The translations under genes were made by a program, and so were the position numbers. Source: Planctomycetota bacterium (GTDB lineage: Bacteria > Planctomycetota > UBA1135 > GCA-002748355). Taken from it: 40,745 bases of DNA. The stretch covers positions 1 to 40,745 of the forward strand of contig DROQ01000148.1 in NCBI GenBank assembly GCA_011321845.1, given 5' to 3'. This document shows, piece by piece, positions 16,394 through 25,686 of this stretch. The notes beneath the pieces were generated by a model. The model saw only the letters and a program-made list of their open reading frames with translations. It searched no databases and was not told where the DNA came from. Numbering within the stretch: the first letter of the stretch is position 1; the number at the start of each line of letters is the position of its first letter.

Positions 16394-16918
16394 CTATGGC
16401 TGCCTGCGCAGCTCTACGGTTGCGAGGCCCCAGATTGGGGTGAAGCTCCGTCCATAGGCGACGAAGCCTGTCTGCAAAAGGATGGTGTCGCTGTCCACCG
16501 AACCCGCGGCAGCAGTGAAGCGGCTGTACTCGGGACGCCCGGGGAGATCCTTGCGATCCCAGCCATAGTCCAGAAAAGCGGTACGGTCGTCGACGCGGTT
16601 TTGGTGCCAGTCCAGGCTGAGGCCCAGGACCTGCTCGATCTCTTGTCTGAGGACACTCTCCCCTCCGATGGTGAGGAACCCCCCGGGGCCGATGCGGATC
16701 AGCTTTTTTTCTCGGGCAAGGTTGTCCAGTTTGAAGAGGGTGACAGGGCCTTCGGCGGCGAGCAGTCGGGTCATCAGCCAGGTCCCCTGCATGCGAATGG
16801 ACTTGGATCCCGTGGAGGGAGGGACCTTGGCTTCTACCTTGAGCTGCTGGTCAATTTTGGTATTGCAGGCGGTACTGAGTAAGACAAGCAAACTGGGCAG
16901 GAAGCTTCGAAACTGCAT
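16394..16918 (-). CDS. Putative lipoprotein of unknown function
   Basis: 174 residues. An N-terminal hydrophobic segment (FLPSLLVLLSTAC18) ends in a lipobox-like STAC, which suggests lipid attachment at Cys18; Ser at -3 is less typical than Leu. The rest is a small, mostly strand-rich domain: 'QGTWLMTRLLAAEGPVTLFKL', 'LIRIGPGGFLTIGGES', 'RTAFLDYGWDRKD' and 'GSVDSDTILLQTGF'. AGGAG lies 9 bases before the ATG. I do not recognise a family. It is flanked by ~170 and ~225 bases of non-coding sequence and is probably transcribed alone. Confidence 0.65.
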   Translation of the reverse strand: MQFRSFLPSLLVLLSTACNTKIDQQLKVEAKVPPSTGSKSIRMQGTWLMTRLLAAEGPVTLFKLDNLAREKKLIRIGPGGFLTIGGESVLRQEIEQVLGLSLDWHQNRVDDRTAFLDYGWDRKDLPGRPEYSRFTAAAGSVDSDTILLQTGFVAYGRSFTPIWGLATVELRRQP

Positions 16919-17142
16919 TCAGGGGACTCCTGGAAAAAGGCAAGCGCTCGAGGGCCGGAGCCCAAGGGTCCGGGGTCGGGGAGAACCGAAATCGAGGAAA
17001 ACCAAAAAGTTCCCTCCATCTTCGACCAAAGCGGAGAGGGAACTGGAGTGATAGATTCCAATACGCGCCGAGGTAATGGGAGCCCCTGGAATTTCCCGGG
17101 AGACGGGAAAAGGCGGACTTATCCCGAGCTAGCGCCCGCTTC

Positions 17143-18063
17143 CTACATGGTTCTCGGCACCCCCCCCTGGACGAATCTTCCCAGGGAGGCAAGGAGCCTC
17201 TTCAACTCGGGACTAGGTCCCTCAAATGGATGTTTGGTCGAGAAGGTGTGCCCGGTTTTCTCCAGCACGAGGAACGAATCCTTGTCCCTCCCCGCGTGGG
17301 AGAAGAGCCGCTCGGCCTCCGCGACAGGGAACCGGGTCCCTTCCTCCCCCACCACCACCAGAAGAGGAGTCGAGGTGGTCCCCACCAATTCCTCCAGGGG
17401 TGAAAGTTCGGCCAAGGCCTCCAGATCCTCGACCCAGAGCTTTCCGAGGGCCATGGTGCTCCCGTCGTCCCGGGCGACGAGAGGGGGCTCCTCTCTCTGC
17501 CCACGGAGGAGGCTTCCGGGAGGGTTCATCAGGATCATGGCCTTGGGGGCAGTGAGGCCCTCCACTCGGAGACGACGATCCAGGTGCAAACCGAGCGCGC
17601 AGCCCTTGCCGTGCCCCACGAGGATCAAGCTCTCCCGGTCCCATTCCCCCACACAAGCCCCTTCCCCCTGCAGCAGGGCTCGGATGAAATGGAGAACCGC
17701 CACGGTTTCGCGGCCCAAGGAATAGCCTTCGGGATCTTCGGCACCCCCTCCCCCTCTGGCCTCTTCCCTGAGCAGGGGAGAGAGACGGACCACCATAGCC
17801 CCCCAGTCCTTGGCCAGGGCCTCGGCGAACCAAGGGTAAAAACCATAGTTGTTGCTGAGGAGAAGGTCGGGCAGGAAGAGAACGAGAGGCACCCGCTCCC
17901 CCGAATCGGGACAGCAGGCCGAAAGCTGGAGGGCGAGGACGCCCAAGGTTTCCTTGGAAGAATAGAACTGCATCGAGAACTTCCAACCCGAACGGGTCAT
18001 GAGCTCGAAACATTGGGTAGGGGCTTTTCCTTTTTGGATCCACCTGGATCCTTGGAATCCCAC
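17143..18063 (-). CDS. Alpha/beta-hydrolase-fold protein lacking catalytic Ser and Asp
   Basis: 306 residues from GTG 18063; ATG 18000 is an alternative but would cut a likely first strand (FELMTRSGWKFSMQF). The fold is that of dienelactone-hydrolase/prolyl-oligopeptidase-like proteins: VPLVLFLPD (~58-66), the nucleophile elbow LILVGHGKG (G150-H-G152-K-G154), TPLLVVVGEEGTRFPV (~232-247) and KTGH272TFSTKHPF. In active members the elbow is GxSxG and the acid strand is GexD. Here Gly152 and Gly242 replace Ser and Asp while His272 remains. It is probably a non-hydrolytic binding protein or pseudoenzyme. It stands alone, convergent to nothing nearby. Confidence 0.75.
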   Translation of the reverse strand: MGFQGSRWIQKGKAPTQCFELMTRSGWKFSMQFYSSKETLGVLALQLSACCPDSGERVPLVLFLPDLLLSNNYGFYPWFAEALAKDWGAMVVRLSPLLREEARGGGGAEDPEGYSLGRETVAVLHFIRALLQGEGACVGEWDRESLILVGHGKGCALGLHLDRRLRVEGLTAPKAMILMNPPGSLLRGQREEPPLVARDDGSTMALGKLWVEDLEALAELSPLEELVGTTSTPLLVVVGEEGTRFPVAEAERLFSHAGRDKDSFLVLEKTGHTFSTKHPFEGPSPELKRLLASLGRFVQGGVPRTM

Positions 18064-18375
18064 TCACCCATCCAGGCCCCCGGGGGAACCGGTTCGATGT
18101 CTTCATGGCCCATCTTGGAAAAAAACCGTTCAGCGGACACGCCCCCCAAAAGGTTCTTTGGAGTTTGCATTCCTTTGATCCGACTTCATGAATCATCCGG
18201 GCTAAGCGGTTCTCTCATTTTGGGGCAATCTGCGAGAGAACCAAGAAAGAAAGCTCCGCGATATCAAGAACTTAGGAGAAGATTGCCCGGAAATCGAACA
18301 GCCTGGACCTGGCTATCTGAGAAAGATTCCATTAAGATCCCCCTGCCTTTTTATCCAAATCCTGCATGCCCCGTA
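18064..18375. other. Gene-free stretch with one inverted repeat
   Basis: No convincing reading frame. It should contain the divergent promoters of the hydrolase-fold gene and rnc. A 9-base perfect inverted repeat (GGTTCTCTC at 18208-18216, complement at 18234-18242, 17-base spacing) could be an operator or hairpin. I could not fix -10/-35 elements with confidence. Confidence 0.4.
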
Positions 18376-19095
18376 ATGAAGACCTCTATGATACCTCCTA
18401 CTCGACTCCACGACGCCGAGAAGCGTCTTGGGTATACCTTTAAGGACCAAGACCTCCTGGCGGAAGCTCTCTGTCACGCATCGACCCACAACGAAGGCCT
18501 CAAAACGAACGAGCGCCTCGAATTCCTGGGCGACTCCGTGCTCAATTTTCTGGCCTCCTGGTTCCTCTTTGACGGCCTCAAGGAGGCCGATGAGGGAACC
18601 CTCTCACGCAGGAGATCCCATCTCGTAGACACTGGGACTCTCGCTTCCGTCGCGAAACAGCTCAAACTGGAAGAGCTTCTCGTCACGGGAAAAGGGCAAG
18701 ACCTCAAGGCAACGCCCAAGATGCAAGCCGACCTCTTGGAAGCCTGCATCGGCGCCATCTTTTTGGACGGTGGGATCGAAGCGGCCCAGGCTTTCGTCCT
18801 CAAAACGATCCTCACCAAGGTTCGAACAGAGGAAGCCTCCTTCAACGATCCCAAATCCAAACTCCAGCACCTGACCCTGGCCCGGAGGCTTGGGCTGCCG
18901 ACCTACCACCTCGTGGAAGCCAAAGGGCCGGCTCATGACATGCGCTTTGTCATGGAGGTCGAAGTGGACGGCAAGATTCTGGGCTCCGGCCTTGGATCCA
19001 GCAAGAAGATGGCGTCCCAGCTTGCGGCGGAAGAAGCCATCCGGCAGCTGATGGCTTCTCCGGCTCCCCAGGAAACCCCTGAGACGGTGGAGTAA
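18376..19095 (+). CDS. rnc: Ribonuclease III
   Basis: 239 residues from ATG 18376 (ATG 18388 is also possible). The RNase III signature N45ERLEFLGDSVL carries the acidic residues E46, E49 and D53, equivalent to E. coli E38, E41 and D45. The second acidic pair lies in ADLLEACIGAIFLDGG, with EGTLSRRRSHLV between. The C-terminal double-stranded-RNA-binding domain (~160-230) has the expected DPKSKLQ, GPAHDMRF and GSGLGSSKKMASQLAA blocks. It cleaves double-stranded RNA in rRNA processing and mRNA decay. Length and domain order are normal. It has no partner gene within 180 bases. Confidence 0.95.
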   Translation: MKTSMIPPTRLHDAEKRLGYTFKDQDLLAEALCHASTHNEGLKTNERLEFLGDSVLNFLASWFLFDGLKEADEGTLSRRRSHLVDTGTLASVAKQLKLEELLVTGKGQDLKATPKMQADLLEACIGAIFLDGGIEAAQAFVLKTILTKVRTEEASFNDPKSKLQHLTLARRLGLPTYHLVEAKGPAHDMRFVMEVEVDGKILGSGLGSSKKMASQLAAEEAIRQLMASPAPQETPETVE

Positions 19096-19281
19096 AAGGG
19101 AGCAGAGGGGAGTCGAGGAATGAGGGAGTAGGGCTCCCGGAGTAGCGAACCCGTAGGAACCGATGAAGTTGCCAAGGGGGCTCTGGGGAAGCACGAATCG
19201 GAGGACCTTCGAGGGCAGAGCGATCCCCAAGAGGCTTCGAGTTTCTACGACCCTGATGATTCCCGAAGGCAATCCGATCTC

Positions 19282-22200
19282 ATGGGCTGCCAGGGTTCGC
19301 GTTATGATCTCGGGGTGAACACCCGCTCAGCATCTTCTCCGGTCGTCGCCCTACGGCGGAGGATCCAGGAGGATCCCCTCTTCCAGAGGCTGGAGATCCC
19401 CTGCGATGGGCGGCGCGTGATCCTGGGGGGCCTGCCCGGCGCTTCCAAGGCCCTCCTCGTGGCCGCTCTGCGCGAGCGGGTGCAGGACCGCCCCATCCTC
19501 CTCTGTGTCGCCGAGGAGTTCGAGCTTCAGGACTGGGCGGAGGACCTCCTGCTCTTTTCGCCGCCACGCATGGGCCGCCCTGCCCCCCACATCCTCCCCG
19601 AAGCCCGACGCGAGGACGGGGAGTGGCTGCCCGGCAGCCTCCCGGCTCGCCGACAGAAGCTCAAGGAGCTAGGCTGCCAAGACATCTGTCTCATGGACCT
19701 CAGCCGTCTCATGGCGGAGGTGGGAGGCGAAGAGTACGATCGGGGCGAGACTCTCCCTCTGCGCAGGGGAGAGGAGGTCGCCCTCGAAGCGCTGACGCAC
19801 AAGCTGGAGGAAGCCGGCTTCGTCCCCGTTCCCCTGGTCGAAGCACCGGGAGAGTTTCGATGGAGCGGGGACATCCTCGACCTCTTTCCACACAGCTCTG
19901 AAAAGGCTTTCCGACTCGAACTCTTCGACCAGGAGATCGAATCCATCCGCGTCCTGGACACAGGGGACCAGCGCTCCAAGGAATCGTTGGAAGAGATCCG
20001 CGTCCTCCTGCCCCTAAGAAAGAAAGGAGCCAGGGCCAAAGAGACCAAGTCCGTCTTTCCCCTCGATCTGCTGCCCAAGGCCCTGGTCATCGTGGTCGAA
20101 CCGGTGCGCTTCGAGGAGCACCTCTCCCGCTTCACCCTCCTCGCAGGGTCGGTTTCGGCGCCGGCCCAGGCCTTCCAGCGGGGGTTGGAGCGCTTAGGAG
20201 CCATGAGCCTCTCGGCCCTCCCCGGGCCGGACAGCTTGGATTTCCACTTCGAAGCCCCCAAGATCCCCGTCGCTGACAGCGGAGACCTCAAGGGACGCCT
20301 CCTCGCCGCGGGAAGGCTCCAGGACAACCTCCTCCTTGTGCTCCGCTCTGAGCCCGAGGCGAACCGCTTGAAAGCCGTCGCCCAGGAGACCCTCAGGGGA
20401 CAGGAGCTGCAAACCGCGGTCGGAAACCTGAGCCGGGGATTCCGCATCCCCTCCCTCAAGACACAGGTCTTGAGCCATGGGGAGTTCTTCGGCATCGGGG
20501 CCGCCCGACGGCACTTGCAACATCGAAGGGTCAAACCCGCGCCTCGCTCGGAACTCATCCAGGGCTTCTTCGATCTCAGGGTGGGTGACCTGATCGTTCA
20601 TGCCGTTCATGGGATCGGACGCTTCCTCGGAATCGAGCAGGGGAGCCGGGGCACTTCGGGAGGGCAGGAGGATCACCTGAGACTGGAGTTTCGGGATGGG
20701 GTGGAGATCCTGGTCCCCGCCACCATGATCGACCTGGTCCAGAAATACGTCGGGGCCGGGGACGCCGGCCCTCCCCTCGACAAGGTGGGAGGGAAGGCGT
20801 TCGGCAAACGCAAGGCCCAGGTCGCCATGGCCCTCAAGGACATGGCTGCGGAGCTGCTTCAGCTCCAGGTGAAACGGGCGAAGCACCCGGGATTCGCCTG
20901 TCCGGCTGAGGACGAGCTGGCGGAAGAATTCGAAAAGGCTTTTCCCTACGAGGACACGGTGGACCAGGTCCGCGGAACCAGGGAGATCACCAAGGACCTG
21001 CAGCAGAGCAAACCCATGGACCGGCTGCTCTGCGGGGACGTGGGCTTCGGCAAGACGGAGCTGGCGGTGCGGGCCGCCTTCCGGATGGTTTCCGCCGGGA
21101 AACAGGCTGCCATTCTCGTCCCGACGACCCTTTTGGCGGAGCAGCATGGACGAACCTTCAGGGATCGCATGTCCGCCTTCGGCGCCCGGGTCGAAGTGCT
21201 CTCCCGGTTGAGGACTTCCAAGGAAAAGAAGAAGATCCTCCAAGACCTGGAGGCCGGAAAGGTGGATGTCCTCGTGGGGACGCACCGCATCCTCTCCAGG
21301 GATGTGCGCTACAAGGACCTCGGCCTCCTGGTCATCGACGAGGAGCAGCGCTTCGGCGTGGCCCAGAAGGAGAAGTTCCGCAAGATGCGGGCAACCCTCG
21401 ACGTTCTTTCCATGACAGCCACCCCCATCCCTCGAACCCTGCACATGGCGCTTCTCGGGATCAAGGACATCTCTTCGCTCACAACCCCTCCTCCCGGACG
21501 CCTGGAGATCCGCACCAAGGTGGTCGAGCGTTCCTCCGCCCTGATCCGCTCAGCCATCCTCGGCGAAGTGAGCCGGGGAGGGCAGGTCTTCTTTCTGCAC
21601 AACAAGGTCAAGGATCTCCACCTGGTCCTGGAAGAACTCCAGTCCCTTGTCCCCGAAGCGCGCTTCGTCATGGGACATGGCCAAATGACCGAGAAGGAGC
21701 TTCTCCAGAACATGAACAAGTTCCTGCGGGGCGAGGCGGACGTCCTCCTCTCCACCACCATTGTCGAATCCGGGATCGACATCCCTCGCGCCAACACCAT
21801 CCTCGTGGACAACGCCGACCACTTCGGCCTGGCCGAGCTCCATCAACTCCGGGGGCGGGTCGGAAGGGACATCATGCAGGCATGGTGCTACCTCCTGACC
21901 GATCCGAGCAGGCCGCTCAGTCCAGAAGGGAAAAAAAGGCTCGAAGCCATGGAGCGTTTCTCGGACCTGGGCTCGGGTTTCTCCATCGCGATGAAGGACC
22001 TGGAGATCCGTGGCGCCGGCAACCTCCTCGGCCCGCAGCAGAGCGGGCACATCGCCGCCATCGGCTATGACATGTACTGCAAGCTCCTCCAATCGGCGGT
22101 GGAGCGGAGCACTCGGGGGACGGTCCGCTCCAGCGACCTTCCCCAGGCCCTGGGCTCGGAACAGGTCGACATCGACTTCGGGGTGGAGGCCTACATCCCC

Positions 22201-22611
22201 ACCGATTACATCTCCGATCCCTCTCTGCGCATGAAACTCCTCCGCGAAATGGATGAATACAAGGACAAGCGCGGTCAGAAGGAACTCCTGGAACGCACCC
22301 GGGATCGCTTCGGCCGCATCCCCCAACCGGTCCGGACCCTCAGCGACGTCTTTCTCACCAAGAATCTCCTGGCCCTCGAAGGCATCCTCTCTGCCCGCTT
22401 CGAAGCCCCCGACAGGATCATCCTTCGGCACCACCCGGGAAGAGGCCCTCACGGAGCCTGGCTCTCCAACTTTCGGGACATCCGTCCTGTCTCCAGCAAC
22501 CGCACCGACCTCATTCTCAAAAAAAAGCGGGGCAAGCCGGAGGCCGCCTTGGCCTTTTTCCGCGATACCTTGCTTGGCAGAAGGAAGGAAGGCAGGATCA
22601 TACGGTCATGA
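19282..22611 (+). CDS. mfd: Transcription-repair coupling factor Mfd
   Basis: 1109 residues. The UvrB-like N-terminal domains span ~1-330. The CarD-like RNA-polymerase-interaction domain begins at DLRVGDLIVHAVHGIGRFLG (~430). The superfamily-2 translocase has Walker A GD586VGFGK591TE, the DEEQ box D686EEQRFGV, MTATPIPRTLH, and motifs V/VI with STTIVESGIDIPRAN and QLRGRVGRD. The TRCF C-terminal domain covers ~980-1090. Mfd removes stalled RNA polymerase and recruits UvrA. ATG 19282 is used; GTG 19315 is a possible shorter start. The stop overlaps the SurA-like gene by ATGA. Length is slightly below the usual ~1150. Confidence 0.95.
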   Translation: MGCQGSRYDLGVNTRSASSPVVALRRRIQEDPLFQRLEIPCDGRRVILGGLPGASKALLVAALRERVQDRPILLCVAEEFELQDWAEDLLLFSPPRMGRPAPHILPEARREDGEWLPGSLPARRQKLKELGCQDICLMDLSRLMAEVGGEEYDRGETLPLRRGEEVALEALTHKLEEAGFVPVPLVEAPGEFRWSGDILDLFPHSSEKAFRLELFDQEIESIRVLDTGDQRSKESLEEIRVLLPLRKKGARAKETKSVFPLDLLPKALVIVVEPVRFEEHLSRFTLLAGSVSAPAQAFQRGLERLGAMSLSALPGPDSLDFHFEAPKIPVADSGDLKGRLLAAGRLQDNLLLVLRSEPEANRLKAVAQETLRGQELQTAVGNLSRGFRIPSLKTQVLSHGEFFGIGAARRHLQHRRVKPAPRSELIQGFFDLRVGDLIVHAVHGIGRFLGIEQGSRGTSGGQEDHLRLEFRDGVEILVPATMIDLVQKYVGAGDAGPPLDKVGGKAFGKRKAQVAMALKDMAAELLQLQVKRAKHPGFACPAEDELAEEFEKAFPYEDTVDQVRGTREITKDLQQSKPMDRLLCGDVGFGKTELAVRAAFRMVSAGKQAAILVPTTLLAEQHGRTFRDRMSAFGARVEVLSRLRTSKEKKKILQDLEAGKVDVLVGTHRILSRDVRYKDLGLLVIDEEQRFGVAQKEKFRKMRATLDVLSMTATPIPRTLHMALLGIKDISSLTTPPPGRLEIRTKVVERSSALIRSAILGEVSRGGQVFFLHNKVKDLHLVLEELQSLVPEARFVMGHGQMTEKELLQNMNKFLRGEADVLLSTTIVESGIDIPRANTILVDNADHFGLAELHQLRGRVGRDIMQAWCYLLTDPSRPLSPEGKKRLEAMERFSDLGSGFSIAMKDLEIRGAGNLLGPQQSGHIAAIGYDMYCKLLQSAVERSTRGTVRSSDLPQALGSEQVDIDFGVEAYIPTDYISDPSLRMKLLREMDEYKDKRGQKELLERTRDRFGRIPQPVRTLSDVFLTKNLLALEGILSARFEAPDRIILRHHPGRGPHGAWLSNFRDIRPVSSNRTDLILKKKRGKPEAALAFFRDTLLGRRKEGRIIRS

Positions 22612-23771
22612 AGGAGCATCCGAAGAACCTCCGAGCCTGGCCCCGCCTCCTCCTCGGGGGCCTGTTGGCCTGTCTCCTGTCCACCGGAACCACGCCTGGC
22701 CAGAAACCCGCCCCCAGGAAAAAAAAGGCCGACAAAGCAGTTTCCGGCAAACAAGAGTCGCAAAACAAACAGGGACCGCGTGCCCCTCTCGGACCGAATC
22801 CGAACCCGGGAACCTATCGTACCTATGACGAGGTGCTCGCCCTGATCGGCCCACATGTCATCACCGAGTCGATGATCCGCGCTCCCCTCAAGATCGCCAT
22901 TGAGGAGGCAAGAGGGCGCATTCTCTCCAAGGATCCCCAAGGGCGTCTCCCCCAGCGGGTCATCGACTCCCTCAAAAAAGACCTCCTCACCCGCAAAGCC
23001 TACGATTTCCTTCTCGCCGACCGGGTCACGAGCCTCAACATCCCAACCGAGGCCTTGGAAAACTATCTGAAAAACCAGGTCGAGAAAATCGTCGAGAAGA
23101 GGCGCATCCAAGCCGGTGGCTGGCCCCAGTTCGTCAGGAACCTGGAGAGAATGGGAATGTCAGTGCAGACCTTTAAAAAAGAGGAGCGCTCCCGGCTCCA
23201 ACGAATCCTTGTCCGCCAGGAGGAGGTCCGCAAATTCTTGAAAGGGGGCGAACTCCAGGTGACCCCGACCGAACTTTGGGAGTACTACCAGGAGCACAAA
23301 AAGGACTTCGTCGTGACTCCGGACGCCAAGCTCCGGATCCTGACCTTCGGGCCCACCAAGGGTCCGGGCGGAATCGAACTGAGCGGCCTGCAAGCCGCTC
23401 GGCTCGCGCGCAAAAGAATCCTCGCGGGCGAGGATCTCGAAAAGGTCCTGCAGGAGCTGGGTGGGGACTTGCAGGAGTTGAAGGTCCTCCCCAAGTCCGG
23501 AGTGGCCAAGGCCCTGAAAGCTTACACCTGGGATCCCAAGGTCCAGGTCCTTGCCTATTCCCCCGTACGCCCCTTCACCCGGGGCAGGGCCCGCATCCTC
23601 CAGGTCCTGGAACGTCGGGAAGGCAAGACCCTCCCCTTCCAGGATCCCGAAGTCCAGCGGAGGATCCTTGCCAAGATCCGGGAGCGCCGCCTCCGGAGCA
23701 TCCAGCTGCGGCAGGCTTGGGAGCAACTCAACAAGATCCAGGCCTGGCCCCTGGACCTTATTCGAAGATAA
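22608..23771 (+). CDS. SurA-like periplasmic chaperone/peptidyl-prolyl isomerase
   Basis: 387 residues. A signal-type segment (AWPRLLLGGLLACLLSTG) is followed by a Lys/Gln/Pro-rich spacer to ~65. A SurA_N-like helical region (~70-210) has ITESMIRAPLKIAIEEARG, VIDSLKKDLLTRKAYDFLL and 'EVRKFLKGGELQVTPTELWEYYQEHKKDF', the hallmark of the SurA/PpiD linker helix. A parvulin-like segment (~235-340) includes AKLRILTF, ARKRILAGEDLEKVLQELGG and FTRGRARILQVLERREG. The isomerase part is divergent, so chaperone activity is more certain than isomerase activity. It would assist folding of exported proteins. Translationally coupled to mfd (4-base overlap), a pairing common in bacteria with Mfd-SurA order. 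Confidence 0.75.
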   Translation: MKEHPKNLRAWPRLLLGGLLACLLSTGTTPGQKPAPRKKKADKAVSGKQESQNKQGPRAPLGPNPNPGTYRTYDEVLALIGPHVITESMIRAPLKIAIEEARGRILSKDPQGRLPQRVIDSLKKDLLTRKAYDFLLADRVTSLNIPTEALENYLKNQVEKIVEKRRIQAGGWPQFVRNLERMGMSVQTFKKEERSRLQRILVRQEEVRKFLKGGELQVTPTELWEYYQEHKKDFVVTPDAKLRILTFGPTKGPGGIELSGLQAARLARKRILAGEDLEKVLQELGGDLQELKVLPKSGVAKALKAYTWDPKVQVLAYSPVRPFTRGRARILQVLERREGKTLPFQDPEVQRRILAKIRERRLRSIQLRQAWEQLNKIQAWPLDLIRR

Positions 23772-23818
23772 ACTAGTTGCCCACAAGAACTTAAACCAAA
23801 CTAATGACCCGGAGCTGA

Positions 23819-23847
23819 GGGAGTGCTAAGCTGCATGCCCTTTTTTT
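23819..23847 (+). terminator. Probable rho-independent terminator after the mfd-surA-like pair
   Basis: GGGAGTGC (23819-23826) can pair with GCATGCCC (23833-23840) with one mismatch and one G-U pair around a 6-base loop, followed directly by seven T residues. It lies about 50 bases after the stop at 23771. Confidence 0.55.
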
Positions 23848-23855
23848 GGAGAGGA

Positions 23856-23871
23856 AAGCTAGAACTAGCTT
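23856..23871. promoter_or_regulatory. Palindrome upstream of the first toroid-domain gene
   Basis: AAGCTAG-AA-CTAGCTT has perfect 7-base arms with a 2-base centre, about 90 bases before the start at 23959. The geometry suits a dimeric-regulator operator better than an RNA hairpin. Confidence 0.4.
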
Positions 23872-23958
23872 GAACCGTCCAGCCCCGGACCCGTTCGGTG
23901 AGGGGTTCACCTCTTACCGACACAGAACTCTAAGGACGAGCAGGGAAAGACAAAGACA

Positions 23959-25518
23959 ATGGAACCAAAGTATCCAGAACACCCCCATTTCGACCCCACC
24001 AAAGTCCATGTGGAAGGGCACCACCTGAGACCCTGGGAAGAAGAAAAAACCTTTCAAGAGCAGATCGGCGAGGTCCTGGCCAAAAGCCCCTACTTTGCCA
24101 TCTCCATCATCGTTCACGTTTTGGGCGGCCTGATCCTCTGGTTGATCACCACCACTCCCCCCACGAAGCAGGAAAAACCTCAGCTCACCAGCCAGGTGAC
24201 ACAGCAGGAGGAGACTCCCGAAGAGGAGCCGGAAGAGGAACCGGAGGAGATCACCCCCGAGGAAGAACCCGAGCCTGTCATCCAGGACGCCGAGGTCTCC
24301 GATCACAACGAGGAGGACACCCAGGACGACTTTGCCGAAGTCGAGGGTGAGGAGCAGAACGCCGACAGCCAGTTCGACTCCAACCAGCTCAATGATGTCG
24401 TGGGGATCGGCGGCGGTGCGGGGGGCAAGTTCGGTGGGCGTAGAGGTGGACGCCGGAACCTCCGAACCCGAGGAGGCCGCAAGGTCGCTGACGGCATCAA
24501 ATGGGGTCTCGAGTGGCTCAAAAACCACCAGGACAAGGACGGGCACTGGAGCAGTGACGAGTTCATGAAGCACTGCCCGAGCGGAGACGTCTGCGACGGC
24601 CCCGGCAACGCCGTCAACGACATCGGCATCACCGGCCTGGCCCTGCTCGCCTTCCTGGGGGACGGTTCCACGATGCGCTCTGGTCCCTACAAAGGTGTCA
24701 TCAAAAAAGGCATCAACTGGATCCGCCAGCAAATGGGCGACGACGGGCTCATCGGCACCGAGAACGGCCGCCAGTTCCAATACTGCCACGCCATCGCCGC
24801 CTATGCCCTGATCGAGGCCTACGGGCTCTCCCGCTACCGCACTCTCAGGCCCTACGCGCAAAAAGCCGTCAACTACATCCAGAGCGCGCGCAACGAATAC
24901 GGCGTCTGGCGTTACTACCCCCGCGACGGCAACAACGACAGTTCCGTGACAGGCTGGATGGTCATGGCCCTCAAGTCCGCCAAGGACTTCAAACTCAAGG
25001 TCGACAAGAAAGCCTTTGAATATGCCGCCGCATGGTACGACCAGGTGACCGACCCCAACACGGGTCAATGCGGTTACACCAAGAGGGGCCAGGGTTCGGC
25101 TCGTGAAGCGGGACAGGAAGACAAGTTCCCGGCGAGCAAGACCGAGGCGATGACCGCCGTCGGCCTCTTCGCCCGCTTCTGGCTCGGACAGGAACCCGAC
25201 AAGAACAACATCATGCTTGCCGCCGCCGACACGATGCTCAAAAAACCCCCGGTGTGGAACACCGCGGATGGCAGCATCGACATCTACTACTGGTACTACG
25301 GCTCCTACGGCATGTTCCAGATCGGCGGCAAGAAGTGGGAAAAGTGGAGAAAGGCACTGGAGAAGGCCTTCCTCCCCTCCCAGATCAAAAAGGGGCACGC
25401 AAAGGGCTCCTGGGATCCCATCAGCGCATGGGGTGAAGAGGGCGGAAGGGTCTACACGACTGCCCTGGGAGTTCTCTCCCTCGAAGTCTACTACCGCTAC
25501 AGCAGGCTCGTCCGCTAA
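23959..25518 (+). CDS. Membrane-anchored prenyltransferase/squalene-oxidase-repeat protein with TonB-like anchor (paralogue 1)
   Basis: 519 residues. A ~42-residue cytoplasmic head precedes one membrane helix (S43PYFAIS49IIVH53VLGGLILWLI). S49-x3-H53 matches the essential Ser-x3-His of TonB-type energy transducers, and the helix is followed by an acidic Pro/Glu linker (~70-140, TPEEEPEEEPEEITPEEEP), as in TonB. Residues ~160-519 form an alpha/alpha-toroid of repeats: GLEWLKNHQDKDGHW, ITGLALLAFL, AIAAYALIEAYGL, VTGWMVMALKSA, 'TALGVLSLEVYYRYSR'. No squalene-cyclase DxDD is seen, so it is probably a binding or sensor domain outside the inner membrane. Its paralogue starts 168 bases downstream, beyond a terminator. 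Confidence 0.82.
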   Translation: MEPKYPEHPHFDPTKVHVEGHHLRPWEEEKTFQEQIGEVLAKSPYFAISIIVHVLGGLILWLITTTPPTKQEKPQLTSQVTQQEETPEEEPEEEPEEITPEEEPEPVIQDAEVSDHNEEDTQDDFAEVEGEEQNADSQFDSNQLNDVVGIGGGAGGKFGGRRGGRRNLRTRGGRKVADGIKWGLEWLKNHQDKDGHWSSDEFMKHCPSGDVCDGPGNAVNDIGITGLALLAFLGDGSTMRSGPYKGVIKKGINWIRQQMGDDGLIGTENGRQFQYCHAIAAYALIEAYGLSRYRTLRPYAQKAVNYIQSARNEYGVWRYYPRDGNNDSSVTGWMVMALKSAKDFKLKVDKKAFEYAAAWYDQVTDPNTGQCGYTKRGQGSAREAGQEDKFPASKTEAMTAVGLFARFWLGQEPDKNNIMLAAADTMLKKPPVWNTADGSIDIYYWYYGSYGMFQIGGKKWEKWRKALEKAFLPSQIKKGHAKGSWDPISAWGEEGGRVYTTALGVLSLEVYYRYSRLVR

Positions 25519-25566
25519 GCCGCAAAAGGAGCAAAGTCATGGCCCATGGTCGTGACTGAAGAAAGA

Positions 25567-25592
25567 GGGCGCATTCCTTGCGCCCTTTTTTT
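25567..25592 (+). terminator. Rho-independent terminator between the two paralogues
   Basis: GGGCGCA (25567-25573) and TGCGCCC (25579-25585) form a perfect 7-bp stem with loop TTCCT, followed by seven T residues. It sits 48 bases after the first paralogue's stop. Confidence 0.88.
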
Positions 25593-25644
25593 ATGGCCGC
25601 GTTTCTGGCCACCATCAAAACTTGAACCCATCTCCCGAGTCCTT

Positions 25645-25678
25645 CGTTTCCCTGGATATCGCCGAAACCAAGGAAACG
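25645..25678 (+). promoter_or_regulatory. Leader hairpin just before paralogue 2
   Basis: CGTTTCCCTGG (25645-25655) pairs with CCAAGGAAACG (25668-25678) with one mismatch; loop of 12 bases. The right arm is next to the GAGGA ribosome site and the ATG at 25687, so folding could limit translation. No equivalent hairpin is visible before paralogue 1. Confidence 0.45.
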
Positions 25679-25686
25679 AGGAAAAC

